NCBI RefSeq assembly: GCF_017308015.1
Contig: NZ_JAFKFW010000023.1
Span: 1 to 64,000 of the forward strand
From: Allobosea sp.
Lineage (GTDB): Bacteria > Pseudomonadota > Alphaproteobacteria > Rhizobiales > Beijerinckiaceae
Length of the DNA stretch: 64,000 bases
Direction of reading: 5' to 3'
Shown piece by piece: positions 45,403 to 50,561 of the stretch. The notes beneath the pieces were generated by a model. The model worked only from the letters and a program-made list of their open reading frames with translations. It was not told where the DNA came from and made no database searches. Both the position numbers and the translations under genes were made by a program. How positions within the stretch are numbered: the stretch's first letter is position 1; every line of letters starts with the position of its first letter.

Positions 45403-45537
45403 ATGGCCGAGATCTGCCAGGTGAAGTTCTGGTTCATGGGGGAAGTTCGACGGTTTGAGGCAGTCGCCGGCAGTGCAGACCTCTCGGCGCTTCGTAGATC
45501 CCCTCCAAAATCCCGTCAGCCACAGATTGCGCCTTGA
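45403..45537 (+). pseudogene. Fragment resembling the C-terminus of the primase-helicase
   Basis: The 44-codon frame begins M-A-E-I-C-Q-V-K-F-W-F-M and continues R-R-F-E-A-V-A-G. The intact primase-helicase ends with Q-V-K-F-W-F-M-S-A-S-R-R-F-E-V-V-E-G near 42050-42105. The DNA also matches (CAGGTGAAGTTCTGGTTCATG). It is a detached tail from a related helicase, marking an old recombination or deletion junction. Confidence 0.7.
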
Positions 45538-45584
45538 TCCTTTGTACCAATGAGGCGAGCATTAATTGGTGCTTCGGGGGGATC

Positions 45585-46040
45585 ATGCGGACAATTGGTA
45601 TCAGAGCGGCGCCCAGCGCCGTGACGTTTGCTGTGTATGACGCCGCGGCTCAGGTCGTTGTGAACGTCGAGCAGATAGTCATACCAGCGGCATTCGAAAC
45701 TCCCGACGCGCTTAAATACATTAGGAGCAACCTGCTTGACGTACTCAGGGAGTACAAAGTCACTCGTGCAGGCATCCGCGCTACGGAACCTTCGGCGCAA
45801 AATCCTTCTATCCCACGCATAGAAATAGAAGGCGTACTGAAGGAGGCTTTTGCAAGTAGCGACCTCGAAGCCTTTTATGTAGGTCATATCTCATCGATCG
45901 CATCGCGTCTCGGTATCGACCGAGCCGCACTCAAGCCAATGATTGATGGAGAGAGCGATCCCGGCATAGAAAACTGGGACCGGATGAATAAAGAACAGCG
46001 GGAGGCTGTTTTGTGCGCGAGGGGAGCAGTTAATGCTTAG
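45585..46040 (+). CDS. RuvC/RNase H-fold-like small protein, first gene of kinase cassette
   Basis: A 151-residue protein. The pattern M-R-T-I-G-I-R-A-A-P...F-A-V-Y-D, then T-R-A-G-I-R-A-T-E-P-S-A-Q-N and a final helix E-Q-R-E-A-V-L-C-A-R-G-A-V resembles the strand order of RuvC/RNase H folds. The first-strand Asp is replaced (G-I-R rather than G-I-D), so it may be non-catalytic. The fold call is an inference. The last 8 nt overlap the kinase gene. Its base composition is AT-richer than its neighbours. Confidence 0.55.
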   Translation: MRTIGIRAAPSAVTFAVYDAAAQVVVNVEQIVIPAAFETPDALKYIRSNLLDVLREYKVTRAGIRATEPSAQNPSIPRIEIEGVLKEAFASSDLEAFYVGHISSIASRLGIDRAALKPMIDGESDPGIENWDRMNKEQREAVLCARGAVNA

Positions 46041-47073
46041 GCCGTACAAAAGGGCGGAGCTAAATTTTGCTGAAATTCGAGAGATAGGCGCCGACGGCAG
46101 AAATTCGAAAACTCATCTGGTTCGCGACGCCCAACTGGGTGCCGAGATTGTCATGAAGACAATCGCAAAAGCCGATCTTATCGATCCTGCAGAATTCTTT
46201 GACGAGGCCAAGCATCTCTACGCGACGGCTCATCAAAACGTGGTGCAAATACATTACGCCTGCGAGGATGCCGACAGCGTATATATCGCCATGCCATTTT
46301 ACATTCGCGGGTCGGTCAAGGGGCTTATGGCGGCCAGCAGACTAACCGTGCGGGAAGTCATCAGGCTCGGATGCCAATTGCTTTGCGGTGTTCATAATAT
46401 ACATTCTAAAGGACTGATACATTTCGATATAAAACCGGACAATGTATTACTTTCTAAGCGGAGCGAGGCTCTGCTTTCTGATTTCGGGCTAGCGAAACAA
46501 ATGCAGCTCGGCTTTGCTCAACCTAATGGCTTCTATCTGAAGATGGCACCCCCAGAGGCCGTTGGCGGGCCGCCGTATGATTTGCGGTTCGACATTTACC
46601 AAATCGGCCTGACGCTATATCGCATGATCAATGGAAATGACGAGTTCTATCGGCAGTTTGCTCCTTTCTATGACGCCCTCGGAAACATAGACCGGCCCGC
46701 GCTAGCGGCAGCAATCATTGCCGGGGCCTTTCCCGATCGGCAAGCCTTTGGCGAGCACGTTCAGGTCAAGCTGCGTCGGGTGGTGGCAAAGTGTCTGGAG
46801 CCGAACCCGCTTGATCGTTATCCATCGGCTCTTGCGGTAGCTAACGCCCTCGCGGCGATTGACGAATGTCTGGACTGGCGGCCGGTTGAAGACCCTGTTA
46901 ACAAGGTTTGGATAAAGAACGAAAACGGAACGGAGAAACGCTTCGTTGTGAACTCTGACGGCTCTACCGAGTTTACAACTACGGTGCTGGGGGGCGCGGC
47001 TCGGCGAAAGCGCGACCTTTGTAAGGCTCGGATGACGAGACGGGAGATTGAGGGAACTCTCAAATCAAACTGA
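46033..47073 (+). CDS. Serine/threonine protein kinase (non-RD type)
   Basis: A 346-residue kinase with all key residues: Lys42 in V-M-K-T, Glu58 in F-F-D-E-A-K, catalytic Asp132 in I-H-F-D-I-K-P-D-N, Asp150 in S-D-F-G-L-A, and A-P-P-E-A near 172-176. The HRD Arg is Phe, so it is a non-RD kinase that would not need activation-loop phosphorylation. No membrane helix or PASTA domain is present. A 70-residue basic tail follows the kinase fold (W-I-K-N-E-N-G-T-E-K-R-F-V-V-N). It is the middle gene of an overlapping trio of AT-richer DNA, suggesting separate acquisition. Confidence 0.88.
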   Translation: MLRPYKRAELNFAEIREIGADGRNSKTHLVRDAQLGAEIVMKTIAKADLIDPAEFFDEAKHLYATAHQNVVQIHYACEDADSVYIAMPFYIRGSVKGLMAASRLTVREVIRLGCQLLCGVHNIHSKGLIHFDIKPDNVLLSKRSEALLSDFGLAKQMQLGFAQPNGFYLKMAPPEAVGGPPYDLRFDIYQIGLTLYRMINGNDEFYRQFAPFYDALGNIDRPALAAAIIAGAFPDRQAFGEHVQVKLRRVVAKCLEPNPLDRYPSALAVANALAAIDECLDWRPVEDPVNKVWIKNENGTEKRFVVNSDGSTEFTTTVLGGAARRKRDLCKARMTRREIEGTLKSN

Positions 47074-47267
47074 TGAGCAAGATCAAAAACGACCCGACAA
47101 AATATCAAAAGCGAGAAGTCTCAGCACCCGTCCCGGCGCCGAGGAGCGCGCCATTGCCTATTGATCTGGCGAGCGCATTTTTTACGGCTCAGGTTGTAAA
47201 AGGCCGCTATCTGGACTTCCGCAAGTTAAAGAGCGCGCCCCCCCGTAGGCATTCCAAGCGGAGTTAG
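47073..47267 (+). CDS. Small basic protein, third gene of kinase cassette
   Basis: A 64-residue, Lys/Arg/Pro-rich protein (D-P-T-K-Y-Q-K-R-E-V, then P-V-P-A-P-R-S-A-P-L-P-I-D-L-A, then K-G-R-Y-L-D-F-R-K-L-K). It overlaps the kinase stop by 1 nt (TGATG). It could be a kinase substrate or regulator; this is a guess from coupling and size. Confidence 0.55.
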   Translation: MSKIKNDPTKYQKREVSAPVPAPRSAPLPIDLASAFFTAQVVKGRYLDFRKLKSAPPRRHSKRS

Positions 47268-47282
47268 ATAACGACCGCAGCG

Positions 47283-47789
47283 GTGGACCCTCTGAACAGT
47301 TCTCGAAATTTCCTTTTTGGCGCAGCCGTTCTCCTGTTCTGCCCTGCGGTATCGAGCGCGCAGTCCTATGAGTTCCGCCCAGGCCAAGCGGTTGCGATCG
47401 ACGGCGATACGCTTCGGATTGGTTCGCAGCGCATCCGCCTGTCTGCAATGGATGCCCCCGAGCTGAGCCAAGTTTGCCGATCGGACGCCGGCAAGGCGAC
47501 GCTCTGCGGGCGAGATTCTCGGGATGCGCTGGCGAAGCTGATCCGCGAGGGCGTACGTTGCATGGTCGAAACCCATGACCGCTATGGCCGCGAGGTTGCC
47601 ACCTGCACCAATGCCGCCGGGCTCGACATCGGCCGCGAGATGATCCGGCAGGGCTGGGCAGTTCCGTACTGGCGATATGGTGGCGCGCGCTACTCCAAGG
47701 CCTATGACGAAGCTTTGGCCGCCGATGTCGGGATGCATGCCGGGACGTTCATCGACCCCGAGCAATGGCGGCGCGGGGAGCGCTGGTGA
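47283..47789 (+). CDS. Secreted thermonuclease family protein
   Basis: A 168-residue staphylococcal-nuclease-like enzyme with a signal peptide (F-L-F-G-A-A-V-L-L-F-C-P-A-V-S-S-A). Active-site residues are visible: Asp40 in D-G-D-T-L, Arg52 in I-R-L, Glu60 in D-A-P-E, and Arg103 in D-R-Y-G-R-E. It should cleave DNA and RNA outside the cytoplasm with calcium. The start is GTG at 47283, with no good ribosome site seen. A terminator follows at 48019. Confidence 0.87.
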   Translation: MDPLNSSRNFLFGAAVLLFCPAVSSAQSYEFRPGQAVAIDGDTLRIGSQRIRLSAMDAPELSQVCRSDAGKATLCGRDSRDALAKLIREGVRCMVETHDRYGREVATCTNAAGLDIGREMIRQGWAVPYWRYGGARYSKAYDEALAADVGMHAGTFIDPEQWRRGERW

Positions 47790-48180
47790 AGGATCTACGA
47801 TCAGCGCATTTTTGCGCCGATGGATCACGGCGCCGCGTCGCGAACCGACCAGCCCTTGCAGGAACACATTGCGCCCCTATCTCGTTGCCAGCCCGGCGTC
47901 GCCTTGGCGTCTGCACGCTCTCCCTGGCCGCGTAGTCGCGGATGTACCGACCGCGTCAGCGGAGAGCCATCGGTTTCCCGGCGATTGCCGGTTACGGAAA
48001 GTCCTGGCCTAGCCAGAGGCCCGTCGCCATCAGCGGCGGGCTTTTCCATGCCGTCCATCGATGTCATGCCTTGCTAAGGTATCGAATAGGAGCGGCAACC
48101 ACTTGGCAAAATTGCAAGATTATCGATCAGCCACGGAAAGAGGCCATCAAAAAGGCCATCTGAAAGCCCTCGCTGCCCGG
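47790..48180. other. Intergenic region with terminator, no gene supported
   Basis: No credible gene is seen in 390 nt. It holds the terminator at 48019-48045. The frames are low in coding character and start in odd contexts. It separates the + strand nuclease from the - strand microprotein operon. Confidence 0.5.
48019..48045 (+). terminator. Intrinsic terminator after thermonuclease
   Basis: A 9-bp stem GCCCGTCGC / GCGGCGGGC (one G-T pair) with a 5-nt loop is followed by TTTT. Confidence 0.75.
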
Positions 48181-48354
48181 TCAATCGAAGCAGTGTTTCG
48201 CCACCCACTCCTCTTCGCTCATCGGCCGCCGCAGCTCGAAAGGCTCGCGCTCGTCATCTTCCGGCGGATGATCGAGAACGACATATCGCACTCCGCCGTG
48301 ACCATTTTTGACGCGCTCCAGCGCAGCGATGCGCCTATCCATCTCGCGGCTCAA
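48181..48354 (-). CDS. RhxxLE-motif microprotein 7 (TTG start)
   Basis: A 57-residue product starting with TTG at 48354, which overlaps the previous stop by 4 nt exactly as the other genes of this operon do. The N-terminus M-S-R-E-M-D-R-R-I-A-A-L-E matches the sister gene's M-S-R-E-L-E-R-R-L-I-K-M-E, which supports the TTG. An ATG at 48342 would cut this helix. The C-terminal half is acidic and unrelated to its sisters (V-V-L-D-H-P-P-E-D-D-E, then M-S-E-E-E-W-V-A-K-H-C). Last gene of the array; function unknown. Confidence 0.65.
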   Translation of the reverse strand: MSREMDRRIAALERVKNGHGGVRYVVLDHPPEDDEREPFELRRPMSEEEWVAKHCFD

Positions 48355-48584
48355 AGTGCGCCCTCCTGCTCAAGTTGGCTTAGTGTGCGATGCCCTTCCG
48401 GGTCATTTGCAGCCAACCACTCGCGCCAGCCTGGGCCATGCTCTTCCTCCAGCTTGGCATTGCACGCCCTGATGGCCGCCGTCAGCTCGGCATCGGTCAT
48501 ACGCTCAATGCGCTTGCCGCCGCCGCGCTCGGCTTTGTGTTTCGCCTCCATCTTAATGAGGCGGCGCTCCAGTTCCCGGCTCAT
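48351..48584 (-). CDS. RhxxLE-motif microprotein 6
   Basis: A 77-residue protein. N-terminal helix M-S-R-E-L-E-R-R-L-I-K-M-E, then A-E-L-T-A-A-I-R-A-C-N-A-K-L-E-E-E-H-G-P-G-W-R. It overlaps both neighbours by 4 nt. Cytoplasmic, no membrane segment. Shares only the N-terminal helix with the rest of the array. Confidence 0.65.
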   Translation of the reverse strand: MSRELERRLIKMEAKHKAERGGGKRIERMTDAELTAAIRACNAKLEEEHGPGWREWLAANDPEGHRTLSQLEQEGAL

Positions 48585-48781
48585 AGCCCAATGCCATTTT
48601 CAGCGGGTTCAATGATGACGTTGACGATGTGAAAGGCGTCGGTGTCTGCGGCCTCAATCGCAGCAATCCGGGCCTCTCGTTCCTCCGGTGCGCAGTCGAG
48701 GATATGCAGCTCCACACGCTGGCCGGGCTTCTTGACGCCGGACGCCTTCTCCAGCTTTGCCAATCGCTCGCTCAGTCGCAT
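48581..48781 (-). CDS. RhxxLE-motif microprotein 5
   Basis: A 66-residue protein. N-terminal helix M-R-L-S-E-R-L-A-K-L-E-K-A. The rest has L-H-I-L-D-C-A-P-E-E-R-E-A-R-I and ends I-E-P-A-E-N-G-I-G-L. The ATG at 48781 abuts the previous TAA with no gap. The E-L-H-I-L-D segment resembles the V-V-L-D and L-I-L-C segments of two sisters, so a short strand after the helix may be shared. Confidence 0.65.
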   Translation of the reverse strand: MRLSERLAKLEKASGVKKPGQRVELHILDCAPEEREARIAAIEAADTDAFHIVNVIIEPAENGIGL

Positions 48782-48994
48782 TTAAGCTGCTCCCTGCATG
48801 GCCGGCCGATAGCCAGCGGGCCAGTTGACCCGGATGATTGGTTCGCGCGCCGTGATGCGCCCTTCAGCGAAGGCCCGCAGGCACTCGGCCTCATTCTCTT
48901 CAGCCGTCCCGCACAGGATCAGGCACCGCAGAGGGACGCGCGCTCGCAATGCTGCCTCCAGCCGGTTCAGACGACGGGCGAGAGCGCTGGTCAT
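48782..48994 (-). CDS. RhxxLE-motif microprotein 4
   Basis: A 70-residue protein. N-terminal helix L-A-R-R-L-N-R-L-E-A-A-L, then P-L-R-C-L-I-L-C-G-T-A-E-E-N-E-A-E, and the end G-Y-R-P-A-M-Q. It overlaps the previous gene by 4 nt and is followed directly by microprotein 5. The order helix, strand, acidic turn is like microproteins 2, 5 and 7. Confidence 0.65.
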   Translation of the reverse strand: MTSALARRLNRLEAALRARVPLRCLILCGTAEENEAECLRAFAEGRITAREPIIRVNWPAGYRPAMQGAA

Positions 48995-49218
48995 GTGTCA
49001 GCCCTCAGCGCTGCCGCAATGGCTGCCTGCCCCGAACGCCATGCATCCTCATTCCCTCGCAGGCGGGCTCGGATGGCTGCCATTGCCTCGGGAGATGCTT
49101 TGAGGCGAGCTAGATCAGCAGCCACAGCGGCATCCCGCGCCTCTTTGGCGATATGTTCGAAAACCGGCCTGCGCCGTTCCTCAAGCTTTATGATCCGAGC
49201 AAGGATTGCGTTGCTCAT
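48991..49218 (-). CDS. RhxxLE-motif microprotein 3
   Basis: A 75-residue protein. N-terminal helix M-S-N-A-I-L-A-R-I-I-K-L-E-E-R-R, nearly the same as its upstream sister (M-K-S-T-I-L-A-R-I-V-K-L-E-M-M-R), so these two are recent duplicates at the 5' end. The remainder is all-helical and Ala/Arg-rich. It overlaps both neighbours by 4 nt. Confidence 0.65.
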   Translation of the reverse strand: MSNAILARIIKLEERRRPVFEHIAKEARDAAVAADLARLKASPEAMAAIRARLRGNEDAWRSGQAAIAAALRADT

Positions 49219-49451
49219 AGCCCCTCCATGAAAAAGTCATGCACTGCGGCCGGCTTGGGCGGAACGACGTAAACAGGGCAGTCTTTGCCGTCGCCAAGCA
49301 GACGAGCGCTCACTTCTGCAATAAGCCGGCTTGCCTCTTCAGGATTGGCCGCCGCCCAATTCGCTACTTCACGACGCTCCGCGTTCTCATCTGCTCCTGG
49401 CCGGCGCATCATTTCCAATTTGACGATGCGGGCGAGGATGGTGCTTTTCAT
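49215..49451 (-). CDS. RhxxLE-motif microprotein 2
   Basis: A 78-residue protein. N-terminal helix I-L-A-R-I-V-K-L-E, followed by an acidic helix (N-A-E-R-R-E-V-A-N-W-A-A-A-N-P-E-E) and a C-terminal strand C-P-V-Y-V-V-P-P-K-P. The ATG at 49451 overlaps the previous stop by 4 nt; a longer frame upstream is not needed. Confidence 0.65.
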   Translation of the reverse strand: MKSTILARIVKLEMMRRPGADENAERREVANWAAANPEEASRLIAEVSARLLGDGKDCPVYVVPPKPAAVHDFFMEGL

Positions 49452-49630
49452 TGCATCACCGCGGGTTCGTCGAGGAGATCGAGACATTCTTCATGCGAGA
49501 GACCGCAAAGCTCGACGCGCTCCAGAGGCGCGTTCGGGTCTTCGGAATCCGACCACATGATGAAACGGCTGGACTGAGCGTTCCGCGCTTGCTCCAGCCG
49601 ATCGATGCGCGCGGATAGCTGCCGTGTCAT
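49448..49630 (-). CDS. RhxxLE-motif microprotein 1
   Basis: A 60-residue protein. N-terminal helix M-T-R-Q-L-S-A-R-I-D-R-L-E-Q-A-R, a strand R-F-I-M-W-S-D-S-E-D, then C-G-L-S-H-E-E-C-L-D-L-L. It overlaps the DUF5681 gene stop and the next start by 4 nt each, so translation is chained. Confidence 0.65.
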   Translation of the reverse strand: MTRQLSARIDRLEQARNAQSSRFIMWSDSEDPNAPLERVELCGLSHEECLDLLDEPAVMQ

Positions 49631-50067
49631 GGGCGTCCTCCCTCCAGCGCTTCCAACCGGCGATGCAGGTCCGTCACCTCGATCGCCTTGGCGTGTGCGT
49701 CCACCAGCTTGCCCAGCTCGGCCGCCTCTGATGGCGTCAGCTCGCCCCCGGCAACCGCTTCCATGATGGCCTGCGTCGCCTTCGGGAGGTCGCTGACGGT
49801 TTCGATGTTCGGGAGGTCAAACGTGACAGGCCGGTCGCGCCTGACGGGGGCAATGCGATCCATGCAGAGGCGTAGGGCCGTGATGTCGCCAGCCATGGCC
49901 AGGCTGATGGCTTTCTTCGTCAGCTTTTCGGCCTCACCCTCCAGCAGGGCCTCGATGGCGAGCGTGGTCTTATGGCGCGTGCCTTTCGCTTTGCCGGCAG
50001 GGTTCCCCGACTGCCCCGGCTTGAACCGAGTTCCCTGCTTTCCGCCTGCATTTTCAGGTTCGCTCAT
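49627..50067 (-). CDS. DUF5681 domain protein, head of the microprotein operon
   Basis: A 146-residue protein. The DUF5681 signature R-F-K-P-G-Q-S-G-N-P-A-G-K-A-K-G is at about 15-30, followed by a helical body. The last ten residues before the end, D-L-H-R-R-L-E-A-L-E, repeat the motif that starts each downstream microprotein. DUF5681 genes usually neighbour phage terminase genes, but no terminase is found here. The ATG at 50067 is preceded by GGGGGG. Confidence 0.75.
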   Translation of the reverse strand: MSEPENAGGKQGTRFKPGQSGNPAGKAKGTRHKTTLAIEALLEGEAEKLTKKAISLAMAGDITALRLCMDRIAPVRRDRPVTFDLPNIETVSDLPKATQAIMEAVAGGELTPSEAAELGKLVDAHAKAIEVTDLHRRLEALEGGRP

Positions 50068-50189
50068 GCCACCCCCCTGAGCATCACCCACGCGACGAGA
50101 GCGAAGCTCGCTAACGCTAAGACAGCGTCACCCCTTGCAGGAGGACGGGGGAAGGGGCACGTTGAGGTGGCAAACTGGAGCATTCCACC

Positions 50190-50417
50190 GTGGACCGGAT
50201 GACGCGCGGATTTCATCGGCTTGGACTTGTTGGCGCTGTCCCACTCTTGCTGGTCGCAGCGTATATCTGCTTTGGCGGCTTCTTCCTGGCGAAGACGGCC
50301 AGCGAGGCAAATGACAGCTACATGCTTGCTGTGCTGTTCGCCGTCCCTGGCGTCCTCTGGTACGCGACATGCCGTGCCATCGCGTGGGTTGTCAGCGGAT
50401 TCCGCGAACCCGCGTAG
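50190..50417 (+). CDS. Small two-helix membrane protein
   Basis: A 75-residue protein with two membrane helices (L-V-G-A-V-P-L-L-L-V-A-A-Y-I-C-F-G-G-F and M-L-A-V-L-F-A-V-P-G-V-L-W-Y-A). GTG at 50190 has GGAG 9 nt upstream; an ATG at 50199 is possible. Size and topology fit phage holin-like or accessory membrane proteins, but nothing specific identifies it. It is on the opposite strand to both flanking operons. Confidence 0.5.
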   Translation: MDRMTRGFHRLGLVGAVPLLLVAAYICFGGFFLAKTASEANDSYMLAVLFAVPGVLWYATCRAIAWVVSGFREPA

Positions 50418-50561
50418 ATGAGGCGCCTGGGGGTTTCCCTGCTGCTCGGGCTGCTGATTGCGTGCGGGCCGCATCCTATCACCCTAGCGCTGGTCTTGAT
50501 CGGCTGCGGCTGGCAGGTAACCCGGCGCGCTCCCCCTGCCCGATATCTGAGATGGCAGTGA
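50418..50561 (+). CDS. Lipobox-bearing microprotein
   Basis: A 47-residue frame that starts directly after the previous stop (TAG-ATG). It has L-L-L-G-L-L-I-A-C, where L-I-A-C (Cys16) fits a lipobox, then a second hydrophobic run. Its 3' end overlaps the end of the convergent ejection-protein gene by 78 nt, which lowers confidence. A membrane protein plus lipoprotein pair resembles phage spanin order, but this is speculative. Confidence 0.35.
   Translation: MRRLGVSLLLGLLIACGPHPITLALVLIGCGWQVTRRAPPARYLRWQ

Noticed and set aside
45168-45458. A 96-codon + strand frame
   Set aside because: No ribosome site and Ser/Ala-biased; overlaps the helicase-tail remnant in another frame.
48061-48615. A 184-codon + strand frame
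   Set aside because: Antisense to the chained microprotein genes, whose overlaps and shared motif are better evidence.
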